From contig JACKIU010000002.1 in assembly GCA_020638295.1 (NCBI GenBank), positions 434,001 to 498,000 of the forward strand: 64,000 nt of DNA, given 5' to 3'. How positions within the stretch are numbered: the stretch's first letter is position 1; each line of letters opens with the position of its first letter. The stretch is from Rhodospirillales bacterium. Its GTDB lineage: Bacteria > Pseudomonadota > Alphaproteobacteria > Micavibrionales > Micavibrionaceae. Below are positions 1 to 8,589 of the stretch, piece by piece. The translations under genes and the position numbers were made by a program. The notes beneath the pieces are model-generated. The model was given only the letters and a program-made list of their open reading frames with translations. It was not told the origin of the DNA and ran no database searches.

Positions 1-1202
1 TTATAGGCCGGGTCATGTTCTTCATCGACAATGATCAGTCCCAGATTTTGATACGGCAAAAACAGCGCCGATCGCGCCCCGACCACAACCTTGGAGTGCC
101 CTTCCGCCACCCCGCGCCATGTGGTTTTGCGTTGACCCGCAGACAAATGCGAATGCCACAAGGCCGGAGCGCAGCCAAAGCGCGCCTCAAACCGGTCCAA
201 AAACGCATTCGACAACGCAATTTCAGGGAGGAGAATGAGAACCTGCCGACCTTTTTCCAGCGCCTCGGCCACCGCCTCAAAATAGACTTCCGTCTTCCCC
301 GCGCCGGTAACGCCGTCGAGGAGGAAAGCTTTAAAACCAAAAGAATTCCTTCCCTCTTGAGGGGGAAGGTTAGGATGGGGGTGTTGAATAGTGGTTGGTT
401 TTTCTGTTTTTTCAACTTCTTCAAGGACAGCCTCCGCTCTACCCCCTCCCTCAAGGGAGGGGGAACTTATATGGGCTTTTAAAATATCCGCAACTTCTTG
501 CTGGTCCTCCGACAGTTCCGTCCGCGCGCACAAAGGCTCTAGCCGTCGGCACGGCGCGGGATTAAAGATATCAACTTCCCGAACCAGCCCCTTGCCGACC
601 AACCCTTTCACTACACCCGCACTGACACCGGCCGCACGCGCGATATCCGCCGCAATCCGAGTGCTTCCATCATCAAGCAGCGTCATCACTTTGCTCTGCT
701 TCTCAGTAAGTTTGATATTTCTAACAACGTCATTGCGAGGAGGATCGCCAGATCCGACGCGGCAATCTACATCCTCTGGATTGCTTCGCTCCGCTCGCAA
801 TGACGAAGTGATTGCATATCCCTTCGCAGGCTTCGGCGCATCCAGCCCACCCGGTGCCGACAACGCCATTTTCAGCACGAACCCCTTCGGCGACATCGTA
901 TAACGCGCCACCCAGTCTATAAATTCACGCATCACGGGCGGCATCGGCTTCATAGAATGTTTAAGGACAACCGCCTTGAGCTTCTCAGACTTCACGTCTC
1001 CGGCGGCTTCACCCCACACAACCGCCGGCACCTCGCGCTGCCCTAACGGCACAGTCACGTAGTCACCGACCTGCACATCCAGCCCCTCCGGCACGATATA
1101 ATCATAGACCTTATCCACCGGATACGGCACCAACACAGACATCACCGCCCCCGGCAATGCGCCCGCTTTTTGCTCCTCAACCTCTTGAAAAAGATTCTGC
1201 AT
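1..1202 (-). CDS. priA: Primosomal protein N' (PriA helicase), N-terminal part, runs off the window
   Basis: The first ~400 residues of the replication-restart helicase PriA, a superfamily 2 DNA helicase that reloads the replisome at stalled forks. The start is the ATG at 1202. The N-terminal DNA-binding region (SVLVPYPVDKVYDYIVP) is followed by Walker A (GVTGAGKTEVYFE, residues ~297-309) and the DEEH box (IIVDEEHDPAYK) near the window edge; the zinc-binding and C-terminal helicase parts lie outside. Two repeat-derived segments are read through in frame: residues ~133-158, between the DNA-binding and winged-helix regions, and ~244-285, just before the helicase core. No stop interrupts either. 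Apart from these the protein looks normal. The gene is divergent from the transaldolase gene with a 47-bp gap. Identification is firm; whether the inserted segments are tolerated is inferred from the intact frame. Confidence 0.95.
   Translation of the reverse strand, partial: MQNLFQEVEEQKAGALPGAVMSVLVPYPVDKVYDYIVPEGLDVQVGDYVTVPLGQREVPAVVWGEAAGDVKSEKLKAVVLKHSMKPMPPVMREFIDWVARYTMSPKGFVLKMALSAPGGLDAPKPAKGYAITSSLRAERSNPEDVDCRVGSGDPPRNDVVRNIKLTEKQSKVMTLLDDGSTRIAADIARAAGVSAGVVKGLVGKGLVREVDIFNPAPCRRLEPLCARTELSEDQQEVADILKAHISSPSLEGGGRAEAVLEEVEKTEKPTTIQHPHPNLPPQEGRNSFGFKAFLLDGVTGAGKTEVYFEAVAEALEKGRQVLILLPEIALSNAFLDRFEARFGCAPALWHSHLSAGQRKTTWRGVAEGHSKVVVGARSALFLPYQNLGLIIVDEEHDPAY
347..472. repeat. Family B dispersed repeat inside priA
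   Basis: Two G/C-rich inverted-repeat blocks, CTCTTGAGGGGGAAGGTTAG at the left and CCCTCCCTCAAGGGAGGGGG at the right, flank about 60 bp of purine-rich sequence. On the priA strand it encodes PSLEGGGR at one end and HPHPNLPPQEGR at the other, in frame. A related block lies in thiE at 11382-11441, where it encodes CPHPNPPPGRGREERSEGGG. Confidence 0.75.
728..805. repeat. Family A palindromic repeat inside priA, 78 bp in frame
   Basis: Begins CGTCATTGCGAGGAGGATCG and ends GCTCGCAATGACG, so the ends are inverted repeats. The length is 26 codons exactly. Read on the priA strand it gives LRAERSNPEDVDCRV and then GDPPRNDV. Other family A copies are at 4368, 7812, 10860, 11647 and 42555. Confidence 0.9.
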
Positions 1203-1249
1203 CTGATAGTTATAGCAACACTCAATAAAAAGGAAAGAAAGCGACTATC

Positions 1250-1906
1250 ATGAAATTTTTCGTCGACACCGGTGACATTGATGAAATCAAGACATTGGCC
1301 GCCACAGGCATGGTTGATGGGGTGACAACCAACCCCTCGCTGATCGCCAAATCGGGGAGAGATTTTAAAGAAGTCATCCAGCAGATTTGCAGCATCGTCG
1401 ACGGCCCGGTATCCGCTGAGGTTGCCGCAACCGATTACGAAACCATGCGCAAAGAGGCCGAAGTCATTCGCAAATGGGGCGACAATATCGCGGTAAAAGT
1501 GCCCTTAACCGAAGACGGTCTGCGTGTGTGTAAAGAACTCTCCGACGACGGCACGCTTGTCAATGTGACGCTGTGTTTCTCACCGGCGCAAGCCATTCTC
1601 GCCGCCAAAGCCGGGGCGTCTTTCGTCTCGCCCTTCGTGGGCCGCCTTGATGATATCTCGCAAGATGGCCTGCAACTGATTTCAGACATCGTGCGCATCT
1701 ACGACAATTACCCGCAGTTTGACACCGAGGTGCTGGTCGCCTCGATCCGCAACCCGCTGCACATTGTCGAGAGCGCGAAAATGGGCGCGCATGTCATGAC
1801 CGCCCCGCCGGCCGTGATTCGCCAGCTTTACAAACATCCGCTCACAACATCCGGTCTCGCCGCCTTCGTCGAAGACTGGAAAAAGACAGGACAATCAATC
1901 CTGTAA
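1250..1906 (+). CDS. tal: Transaldolase / fructose-6-phosphate aldolase family
   Basis: A 218-residue small (type 3) transaldolase of the MipB/TalC/FSA family. It moves a dihydroxyacetone unit between sugar phosphates in the non-oxidative pentose phosphate pathway, in the cytoplasm. The family start [13 protein letters not shown] holds Asp6. The Schiff-base lysine is K83 in NIAVKVPLT, and [11 protein letters not shown] is the usual phosphate-side motif. Length fits the family (~215-220). A purine-rich AAAGGAAAGAAAG lies upstream of the ATG. It sits between priA and the DUF484-xerC pair, a gene order I know from other alphaproteobacteria. Sequence alone does not separate transaldolase from fructose-6-phosphate aldolase activity, so the symbol is a family label. 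Confidence 0.93.
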   Translation: MKFFVDTGDIDEIKTLAATGMVDGVTTNPSLIAKSGRDFKEVIQQICSIVDGPVSAEVAATDYETMRKEAEVIRKWGDNIAVKVPLTEDGLRVCKELSDDGTLVNVTLCFSPAQAILAAKAGASFVSPFVGRLDDISQDGLQLISDIVRIYDNYPQFDTEVLVASIRNPLHIVESAKMGAHVMTAPPAVIRQLYKHPLTTSGLAAFVEDWKKTGQSIL

Positions 1907-1979
1907 CTGCCGTAAATTGACTCTTCGCCGTTTTCAGGCTACAACCAGACTGTAAAGAATGAGGCGGAGGAATATCGTT

Positions 1980-2144
1980 ATGTCCAGAATACCGGAGACG
2001 TTGGCCCCGGAATTTGAAAAAATGACTAAAGTTGTCACAGGTGCAGCTGTTGCCATAATTTTAACAGCAGCAGCGTACGCTGCATTCGGCAACCAAGAAC
2101 CGGCGCAACCAGAACCGACAAACGCGACAGAGCTTTCTCACTAA
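1980..2144 (+). CDS. Small single-pass membrane protein, unknown
   Basis: Starting at the ATG at 1980, which has a good GCGGAGGA ribosome site ten bases before it, the product is 54 residues (MSRIPETLAPEFEKMTK...). One hydrophobic helix (VTGAAVAIILTAAAYAAF, about residues 20-38) is followed by a short polar, Pro/Glu-rich tail. A start at 1959 would add seven residues but has no ribosome site. I recognise no family. It follows the transaldolase gene by 73 bp and could be cotranscribed with it. Confidence 0.5.
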   Translation: MSRIPETLAPEFEKMTKVVTGAAVAIILTAAAYAAFGNQEPAQPEPTNATELSH

Positions 2145-2207
2145 AACTTTGTCGCTACAGCTATTCTCTTAAGCTCTGCGCTATGGCGGAGTTGGGGCAT
2201 TTTGTAG

Positions 2208-2696
2208 TCAGTTTTCTGGAACCCTAGGCCCTTGGTAATTTTTAGCCGTGTTGAATATCGGGACCTCATCAACGCCATCCTGATCGTAAAGTCGTGCTAT
2301 CCCCTCTTTTTTCGAAGGATCTGTAACTTCGCACTCCAGCCCTATTGCTCGCATTTGCAGACCAACGTAAGGAAAATAGGTGCCCTTAGAGGTCAAATCA
2401 CAAACACGTGAAAATTGTTCATATCCTGCACTATCACAGTCGGCCAAAACCGGCTGGGAATTCAAAAGATCTTGAGATAAATTAAAGGTACGCCCTCGCA
2501 AAGCAGGCGTACCGCCCTCAGGTTTTTCAAAAACGACTGACAGTCCAGCAGCACTACCATTAAAAGAGTTTGTACATCCGGTTACATAGACATCCCTATA
2601 CGTGTCGGGAACAGTCTCGTTCCACGCATAAATACCGCCAGCGGTAACCACGCCCGCCGCGAGAGTTCCCTTGATCCACCTTGCGTTCTTAGACAT
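2208..2696 (-). CDS. Membrane-anchored or exported protein of unknown function
   Basis: A 162-residue protein from the ATG at 2696, chosen because TTGGAG lies eight bases upstream. The N-terminus MSKNARWIKGTLAAGVVTAGG is an uncleaved signal anchor or signal peptide. The rest is polar with six cysteines (for example VTGCTNSFNGS, LADCDSAGYEQF, SRVCDLTSKGT, GLECEVTD), which would suit disulfides in the periplasm. I recognise no domain. It is divergent from the DUF484 gene, with about 90 bp between the starts that must hold both promoters. Confidence 0.6.
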   Translation of the reverse strand: MSKNARWIKGTLAAGVVTAGGIYAWNETVPDTYRDVYVTGCTNSFNGSAAGLSVVFEKPEGGTPALRGRTFNLSQDLLNSQPVLADCDSAGYEQFSRVCDLTSKGTYFPYVGLQMRAIGLECEVTDPSKKEGIARLYDQDGVDEVPIFNTAKNYQGPRVPEN

Positions 2697-2788
2697 AAAA
2701 TACTCCAACTCCGGTCCTGATATCACAATTCACGAAACAAGGCAAAAAAACTCTGCGGTCTCTGTGCGCTCTGTAGTAGAATAAAAAA

Positions 2789-3493
2789 ATGTCTGACGCA
2801 CTTACAAAAACATCCGAAATGACAATCACCAAAGACGATATCGTTGAGTTTCTCAAGGAAAACCCAAACTTCCTGCAGGATAACCCTGACGTTTTTGAAC
2901 TCCTCATCCCGAAGAAAAAGCGTGGGGTACGCGGACAGCCCGCCGATTTTCAGGCCTATATGATCGAACGCCTTAAAACCGCCAAGGACGAGGCCGTAGA
3001 GACCACGCGCGAAATCGTCGCCAGCTCGCGCGCCAATATGAATAACCAACAGCGTATCCACACGGCAATCCTGCGCCTGCTCGAAGCGACAAACTTCCAT
3101 GACTTCATTCAAGCCATCACGATGGATCTGGCCGGGATGCTCGATGTTGATATTGCTGTGCTAATTGTTGAGGCCGACGGCAACGCCATCTCTCATATTC
3201 AAACCACCGGCATCACCGCCGTGCCCGAAGGCACCGTCAACCAATGGATGGGGGACAAACCGGTTCTCTTGCAGGATCATATCAGCGGCATCGAAGCCAT
3301 CTATGGCGGCGGCGCCACACTGGTCAAATCGCAAATCCTGCTCCATATAGGAATTTCAATGGATACACCGCCTGCGATTCTGGCGTTCGGCAGCCGCGAT
3401 CCGGACATGTTCAACGAAACTCAGGCCACCGACCAGATCCTCTTCCTCGCCCGCGTCATCGAACGCTGCTTTAGGCTGTGGCTGAGTGTCTAG
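2789..3493 (+). CDS. DUF484 family protein (GAF-like)
   Basis: A 234-residue member of the DUF484 family, cytoplasmic proteins with a GAF-like fold and no settled function that are usually encoded next to xerC, as here. The N-terminal MTITKDDIVEFLKENPNFLQ is the family signature (a helix ending in NP.FL..NP..F). A helical linker (residues ~55-95) leads into the GAF-like domain (~100-230), including the hydrophobic strand VDIAVLIVEADG and PPAILAFGSRDPDMF. Length is typical. The adjacency suggests a role tied to chromosome dimer resolution or its regulation, but that is context only. Confidence 0.9.
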   Translation: MSDALTKTSEMTITKDDIVEFLKENPNFLQDNPDVFELLIPKKKRGVRGQPADFQAYMIERLKTAKDEAVETTREIVASSRANMNNQQRIHTAILRLLEATNFHDFIQAITMDLAGMLDVDIAVLIVEADGNAISHIQTTGITAVPEGTVNQWMGDKPVLLQDHISGIEAIYGGGATLVKSQILLHIGISMDTPPAILAFGSRDPDMFNETQATDQILFLARVIERCFRLWLSV

Positions 3494-3575
3494 GGTCAAA
3501 ACTCATAGGCCTTGGCATCGTGAAGAAGCAAGTTTTTCTGCAAAGCATGCCGTGATATCATCTTATAGTCGTTTA

Positions 3576-3699
3576 GATTAAAAATTTTACGGCCATCGAA
3601 AACTGTCGGCTTTTTCAAAAAGCGACGCAGTGTACAGGTGGTACATGAGTAAGATTTTTGAAAAAACGGCAATTTGCAGAGCTGTAAAATTTTTAAGAT
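3576..3699. repeat. Family D nested palindromic element (124 bp), copy 1
   Basis: Outer arms GATTAAAAATTTTAC (3576-3590) and GTAAAATTTTTAAGAT (3684-3699), inner arms TTTTTCAAAAA and TTTTTGAAAAA, and a central TGTACAGGTGGTACA hairpin bracketed by CGCAG and TGAG. The same nested plan and length recur at 63723-63844. It fills the gap upstream of xerC. Confidence 0.65.
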
Positions 3700-3712
3700 A
3701 AATGACTATACC

Positions 3713-4720
3713 ATGAAAGATGAGACCCTCGCTCTCTGTGCCGCCGATCTGGCCGAGACTGTCCGCCGCTGGCAGGACTATCTAGCCCATGAAAAACAGC
3801 TCTCCAGACATACGCTACGTGCATATAATAATGATTTAAATGCATTTTTAAAGTTCTTATATGAGCATCTGGGCAAAAACCCGGGCCTCAATGACCTGTC
3901 CGGCATCTCGATCCGCGACTTCCGCGCCTGGATGTCACGCCGAGCGATAGATGGAGCGGGCAACGCCACCCGCGCCCGCGCCCTGTCCGGTATCAAGAAT
4001 TTCCTCAGCTGGCTCGACAAACAGGGCATCATGCACAACGCCGCCATTTCCACGGTGCGCAGCCCGAAATTGCCGCATAAAATCCCGCGCCCTCTACACC
4101 AAAAACAAGCCCGCAATGTATTGGAAGCCGCCGATTTATTGGCCAAAGAAGACTGGATCGGCCAACGCGACCGCGCCCTGTTCACCCTGCTCTATGGCTG
4201 CGGCCTGCGCATTGACGAAGCCCTTAGCCTGAATCTAAGCGATATGCCGCGCGATGGCTTTCTGCGCGTCATCGGTAAAGGCAGCAAGGAACGCCAGGTC
4301 CCGGTCATTGATATTGTTGAACAAACGTTGCGCGCCTATATAGAAATGTGTCCGTTTCATCATCAAACGTCATTGCGAGCGGAGCGAAGCAATCCAGATT
4401 CTGGATTGCCGCGTCGAAGCTGCGCTTCTCCTCGCAATGACGCCTTACCACTCTTCCTCGGCCAGCGCGGCGGACGGCTCAATCAGGGCATCGCGCAAAA
4501 AGCCATGCGCACCTTGCGCGCCAGCATCGGCCTGCCGGAAAACGCCACGCCCCACGCCCTGCGCCACAGCTTTGCCACGCACCTGCTACAAAACGGCGCC
4601 AATTTACGCGAAATTCAGGAATTGCTGGGCCATGCGAGCCTGTCCACGACCCAGCGCTATACGGAAGTCAATGCCGAGGAACTGCTGCGGATCTACAAGG
4701 CCGCCCATCCGCGGGCTTAA
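3713..4720 (+). CDS. xerC: Tyrosine site-specific recombinase XerC
   Basis: A 335-residue tyrosine recombinase. Its role, inferred from context next to DUF484, is resolution of chromosome dimers at dif with XerD. The N-terminal SAM-like core-binding domain spans ~13-110 (YLAHEKQLSRHTLRAYNNDL). The catalytic residues are all visible: Arg in GCGLRIDEAL, Lys in GKGSKERQVPV, His and Arg in HALRHSFATHLL, His in LLGHASLSTTQRYT, and Tyr in the same motif. Residues ~219-243 (SLRAERSNP...SPRND) are a 75-bp family A repeat read in frame. It falls in the loop after the catalytic-Lys hairpin, which explains why the protein is longer than the usual ~300. The ATG at 3713 is preferred over 3674 because the upstream codons lie in a palindromic element; no clear ribosome site is visible for either. 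Confidence 0.92.
   Translation: MKDETLALCAADLAETVRRWQDYLAHEKQLSRHTLRAYNNDLNAFLKFLYEHLGKNPGLNDLSGISIRDFRAWMSRRAIDGAGNATRARALSGIKNFLSWLDKQGIMHNAAISTVRSPKLPHKIPRPLHQKQARNVLEAADLLAKEDWIGQRDRALFTLLYGCGLRIDEALSLNLSDMPRDGFLRVIGKGSKERQVPVIDIVEQTLRAYIEMCPFHHQTSLRAERSNPDSGLPRRSCASPRNDALPLFLGQRGGRLNQGIAQKAMRTLRASIGLPENATPHALRHSFATHLLQNGANLREIQELLGHASLSTTQRYTEVNAEELLRIYKAAHPRA
4368..4442. repeat. Family A palindromic repeat inside xerC, 75 bp in frame
   Basis: Starts CGTCATTGCGAGCGGAGCGA and ends CTCCTCGCAATGACG. It is exactly 25 codons and encodes SLRAERSNPDSGLPRR and then SPRND without a stop. Confidence 0.92.
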
Positions 4721-4914
4721 CCAGGTTGTGAATCTCCGCGCGCGAACGGCTCGAACGCGGGTCTCAAAAACCCGCTCATGAAGAACCGCACATAATATAG
4801 TCAAGCAACCACAAAAGAAGCGCAAAAAATAACAAAACATACTTTTTATTGCTATATAAGATTTTTATGTTATACGAAACAGCGTGTTTTTAAAGCAACA
4901 GCGAAGAAATTCAA

Positions 4915-5575
4915 ATGTTAACTTACGAAGATCTGGAAAGTTTTGAGAATGATGGGGTGGTACGCCCCTCCACCAAAACACAAAAAGCAGAAACTCTCAA
5001 CCGTCGCATAAACGGGTCCGGCAACACCGGTTTTCAAGGTAAAGTTGCCGACGGCATCATAATTATGCCTTCAACGCTTACGATTTTATCTTCAAACATT
5101 AAAAACTTGAAAGAGGCGCTCCGTTGTTTCCCGGAATACGATCTTGAGACACAAATTGATAATCCTGAAGCCGTCAAAGTAAAAGGAAATCTCGATCGCC
5201 TGAAAAAGATGAGGTCATTGTTGCATGCACATTGGATATGAGAACGCACAATCCAAGATTTGTCTCTCTCTGGTTAAAAGCGACCTTGTTGCCCTGAAAT
5301 TCAATGAACAGGCTCATCCCCGTCAGGATGATTCCAAACCGTTTTCTCTGGAAAAAGATACAAACTACGCAATTGTCGAAGCGCCAAAATGCGAAGCCAC
5401 GGAAAACAAGGATCAATTCTATATTATATTTTCCCGCGCAACCGGGAAATCCGCAGAAAATATGGAACAAAGAGGATATCTTCTCACAGAAAGACCGCGC
5501 ATAAATCTCGTTCCAATGTCAAACGGGAAAAGAATGGCGGCAAACCTCCTTTGCGCAATTGGATATGATCTTTAA
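4915..5575 (+). pseudogene. Unknown protein, one gene split by two one-base shifts
   Basis: Two overlapping frames (4915-5241 and 5225-5575) make sense as one ~220-residue protein. After LDRLKK the reading continues as DEVIVACTLDMRTHNPRF in a third frame, then as SDLVALKFNEQAHP in the frame of the second part. Both jumps are repaired by adding one A, at the A5 run near 5205 and the A4 run near 5277. The restored protein is soluble, with no signal peptide or transmembrane segment. I recognise no family. A single lost base in two A-runs of one gene fits sequencing error better than decay. The flanks are AT-rich and a rho-independent terminator follows at 5686. Confidence 0.55.
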
Positions 5576-5685
5576 AAACAATTCTTACGCTATTCTCAAC
5601 GTCTTTCTTTCCGCCGGGATATAAAACCCCGCGAAACCCCGCACCTGATGCGAGGTCCATACGATGCATACCCAAATCCCACGGA

Positions 5686-5721
5686 CCCCGGCTCAAAGCC
5701 GGGGCTTCATTTTTCTTTTTT
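5686..5721 (+). terminator. Rho-independent terminator
   Basis: Perfect 8-bp stem CCCCGGCT-CAA-AGCCGGGG followed by CTTCATTTTTCTTTTTT. It ends the plus-strand transcript of the unknown gene and faces the end of lpd. Confidence 0.85.
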
Positions 5722-5772
5722 ATTTCAATCTCTTAAAAGAAGTTGAGAATTGGGTAATCCTTATAATTTGCC

Positions 5773-7164
5773 TTAAATATGGATCGGGCGTTTATGCACC
5801 GCCAGCGCGGCTTCCTTCACCACTTCGGTCAGGGTCGGATGTGCATGGCAGGTCCGCGCGATATCCTCCGCCGTGCCTTGGAATTCCATGACCGAAACCA
5901 CTTCCTGAATAAGATCGCCCACATTCGGACCAATCATATGCGCGCCCAAAACCCGATCCGTTTCCGCGCAGGCGAGAATTTTCACGAAGCCTTCGGTCAT
6001 GCCCATCGCCCGTGCCCGGCCATTGGCCATAAACGGAAACTTACCGACATTGTATTTCACGCCAGCCTCTTTGAGCTGTTCCTCGGTTTTGCCGACATTG
6101 GCCACCTCCGGCCACGTGTAAATCACCCCCGGAATGAGGTTGTAATCGATATGTCCGGACTGCCCGGCCAGCATCTCGGCCAGAATAACGCCTTCATCCT
6201 CAGCCTTGTGCGCCAGCATCGGCCCTGTGATCACATCACCAATCGCATAGATGCCTTCGATGGATGTTTCAAAGAACTCATCAGTCTTGATCTGCCCGCG
6301 CTCAGTCATTTCCACGCCGAGCTTATCCAGCCCCAGCCCTTGGCAATAAGGCTTGCGCCCCACGGCCATCAGCACGATATCCGCGCTCATGGTTTCGGCC
6401 TTGCCGCCCGCTGCGGGTTCAATCGTAAGCTCCACGCCCTTCGCCCCTGACTTTGCAGATGTAACCTTTGAGGCCGTTTTAAAATCAATGCCCTGCTTCT
6501 TGAATATCTTCTCAGATTCCTTACGGATCTCACCATCCATACCGGGCAAAATCTGATCGAGGAACTCAACCACGCTCACTTGCGCGCCCAAACGCCGCCA
6601 GACGGTGCCAAGCTCCAGCCCGATCACCCCGCCGCCAATCACCACCATCGTTTTCGGCACTTCGGTAAGCGCCAGCGCACCGGTCGAAGACACAATGCGT
6701 TTTTCATCAATCTCAATGCCCGGCAATGAAATCACATCACTGCCCGTCGCAATCACGATGCTCTCGGCTTCGTATTCGTCCTTACCGACCTTAACCTTGC
6801 CGGGCGCGACAATCTCCGCCGCCCCTTCGATGCGCGTCACTTTGTTTTTCTTAAACAGGAATTCAATGCCCTTGGTGTTGGCGTCAACAACATCTTCTTT
6901 GAAGGCCATCATCTTCGCCAGATTGAGTTTCGGGTTGGTTTCAATACCGATAGCGTCGAAATGATGCCCGGCCTCTTCAAATTTTTCTGAGGATGAAAGC
7001 AGCGCCTTCGACGGTATGCACCCGACATTCAAGCAAGTCCCGCCCAACGTCTTGCGCTTTTCCACACACGCCGTTTTCAGGCCCAGCTGCGCACAGCGAA
7101 TCGCACACACATAGCCGCCCGGCCCTGCGCCAATCACAATCACATCAAATTTTTCAGAAGCCAT
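5773..7164 (-). CDS. lpd: Dihydrolipoyl dehydrogenase (E3)
   Basis: A 463-residue FAD flavoenzyme that reoxidises the dihydrolipoyl groups of the 2-oxoglutarate dehydrogenase complex and passes the electrons to NAD+. FAD site GAGPGG (residues 12-17); redox disulfide C44/C49 in [16 protein letters not shown] site [13 protein letters not shown]; second FAD motif [21 protein letters not shown]-terminal base pair H442/E447 in HAHPTLTE. All key residues are present and length is standard. The ATG at 7164 gives [14 protein letters not shown]; a start ten codons earlier would be poorly placed. It belongs with sucA and sucB but is separated from sucB by two plus-strand genes and a repeat. Confidence 0.97.
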   Translation of the reverse strand: MASEKFDVIVIGAGPGGYVCAIRCAQLGLKTACVEKRKTLGGTCLNVGCIPSKALLSSSEKFEEAGHHFDAIGIETNPKLNLAKMMAFKEDVVDANTKGIEFLFKKNKVTRIEGAAEIVAPGKVKVGKDEYEAESIVIATGSDVISLPGIEIDEKRIVSSTGALALTEVPKTMVVIGGGVIGLELGTVWRRLGAQVSVVEFLDQILPGMDGEIRKESEKIFKKQGIDFKTASKVTSAKSGAKGVELTIEPAAGGKAETMSADIVLMAVGRKPYCQGLGLDKLGVEMTERGQIKTDEFFETSIEGIYAIGDVITGPMLAHKAEDEGVILAEMLAGQSGHIDYNLIPGVIYTWPEVANVGKTEEQLKEAGVKYNVGKFPFMANGRARAMGMTEGFVKILACAETDRVLGAHMIGPNVGDLIQEVVSVMEFQGTAEDIARTCHAHPTLTEVVKEAALAVHKRPIHI

Positions 7165-7209
7165 AATTCTGTTCCCGTTAGAGTGAAAAATCACGAGCGA
7201 TATTATAGC

Positions 7210-7294
7210 GTCATCCCGAGCGAAGTCGAGGGATCTTCATCGTTATTTTATTGATAAGATTCCTCCGCTCCGCTACGCTCCCGGTCGGAATGAC
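7210..7294. repeat. Family C dispersed repeat (GTCATCCCGAGCGAAGTCGAGG)
   Basis: Begins GTCATCCCGAGCGAAGTC and ends CCGGTCGGAATGAC, so GTCATCCCGA/TCGGAATGAC form imperfect inverted ends. The rightmost bases supply the ATG of the most upstream plausible start of the deaminase gene (7290). Confidence 0.75.
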
Positions 7295-8261
7295 AGACAA
7301 GACAAACATCTATACTCACATGCAGGCCGCCGTCGATATCGTGGCCACCAGCGATCACCCGACCAATAAGATCGCCGCGACAATTGCCGGAGACGGCTGG
7401 GCCTTAAGCCACGTTAATCACTGGCCACCGATCATCGCAGAAAAAATCGGTCGCGAAACAGATATCGGCAATTCCTCCGGCACCATCCACGCCGAAACCG
7501 CTTGCATCATCGAGGCCGGGCAGCAAGGTCATAAAACCGACGGGGCGTCTGTATTCATCACCGACCCGCCTTGCCCCAACTGCATGAAAAATCTAGCCGA
7601 GGCCGGCATTGCCAAGCTCTATACCGATCATAAAGGGTTCGATAAAGACTGGGCGTGCAGACGCGGCGATGATTTTGAAAACATGTCGATGCGCATCGCG
7701 GCCAAGGCCGGGATTGATGTCTTCGTTATTTACCGCAAAGACCGGCGTTTTGAAGTCATCTCCCGCCACGCACCGGGCTATAAACCCAGTAATGAAAACC
7801 CGGTTGCCATCCGTCATTGCGAGGAGGTGCAACCGACGAAGCAATCCATTGAGTCCTTCTGGATTGCTTCGCTATCGCTCGCAATAACGGCGTATGCAGA
7901 CGAACCCTTCGCCATTGCCCTGGCAACGGATGCGGCGGGACAGTTTTTTTCCATTCTGGCCAACTGCCATCCGACTATTGGTTACACATCACAAACGCTC
8001 GAACACCCGGACAATAAATACAGCTATATCCTTGAACCGCTAAACCGCCTGCTGATGAACGCCCCGCGTTACGGCCTGCATCTCGATCCGGCCCATATCT
8101 ATTCCTCCCGCGTCCCGACCTCCCGCGAACTGGTCAATATGATCGGCGCAGGATTAAACCAAATTCAGATTGGCAATATAAACAAAAGCCGCGATGAATA
8201 CGGCACGAGGGCCTTAAAACAACTCACGGATGCAGAAATTTTAACCGTCTCGCACCGATAA
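7290..8261 (+). CDS. Deaminase of the cytidine/deoxycytidylate superfamily with an extra C-terminal domain
   Basis: About 323 residues. The N-terminal ~160 residues are a zinc deaminase fold: H67 and E69 in TIHAETACIIE, C95 and C98 in DPPCPNCMKN. Residues ~175-200 are an in-frame family A repeat (IRHCEEVQPTKQSIES). The remaining ~120 residues (ALATDAAGQFFSILANCHP, IYSSRVPTSRELVNMIGAGL) form a domain I do not recognise. The substrate is not deducible: dCMP-, tRNA- and RibD-type deaminases share these motifs, and the CPNC form resembles RibD/ComE-type enzymes. The start is uncertain: ATG 7290 lies inside a repeat, while ATG 7320 (MQAAVDIV) is the next candidate. It is divergent from lpd. Confidence 0.75.
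   Translation: MTDKTNIYTHMQAAVDIVATSDHPTNKIAATIAGDGWALSHVNHWPPIIAEKIGRETDIGNSSGTIHAETACIIEAGQQGHKTDGASVFITDPPCPNCMKNLAEAGIAKLYTDHKGFDKDWACRRGDDFENMSMRIAAKAGIDVFVIYRKDRRFEVISRHAPGYKPSNENPVAIRHCEEVQPTKQSIESFWIASLSLAITAYADEPFAIALATDAAGQFFSILANCHPTIGYTSQTLEHPDNKYSYILEPLNRLLMNAPRYGLHLDPAHIYSSRVPTSRELVNMIGAGLNQIQIGNINKSRDEYGTRALKQLTDAEILTVSHR
7812..7889. repeat. Family A palindromic repeat inside the deaminase gene, 78 bp in frame
   Basis: Begins CGTCATTGCGAGGAGGTGCA and ends CTCGCAATAACG (one mismatch from the consensus end). It is 26 codons and joins the deaminase domain to the C-terminal domain. It is read in the opposite orientation and another frame from the priA and xerC copies, giving RHCEEVQPTKQSI rather than LRAERSNP. 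Confidence 0.9.
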
Positions 8262-8280
8262 CCTTAAAGAAAGAAAAATC

Positions 8281-8541
8281 ATGGATGTCCTTGTGATGCA
8301 TAACGGCAGGCCTTATATCGAATTGGATTTCAACCCTGAACCACCGCCGGGAATGGCATGTGTTATGAACTGCAATACGGCAGCTTACGAGCTGACCTTC
8401 CCTGAATTGCTTCCTGATGAAGAAGGACGCATAGCCCTAGCCAAAAGGATTTTCACAGAAGCGGCTCAGGCCACCGGACATACTGTAAAAAACATGCGCT
8501 ACGCCAAAAACTCGCAAACATTGAGGATCGACCTGGAATAA
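8281..8541 (+). CDS. Small unknown protein (86 aa)
   Basis: A soluble 86-residue protein beginning MDVLVMHNGRPYIELDFNP. It starts 19 bases after the deaminase stop, preceded by AAAGAAAG, so the pair is probably cotranscribed. No signal peptide or transmembrane helix. The C-terminal half (EGRIALAKRIFTEAAQATG) is helical and the ends are strand-like. I recognise no family, and its link to the deaminase is only positional. Confidence 0.55.
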   Translation: MDVLVMHNGRPYIELDFNPEPPPGMACVMNCNTAAYELTFPELLPDEEGRIALAKRIFTEAAQATGHTVKNMRYAKNSQTLRIDLE

Positions 8542-8589
8542 CGCCTTCGCTCAATTCTTAACTTCAAAAAAAGCGAAAATTATGGAGCG

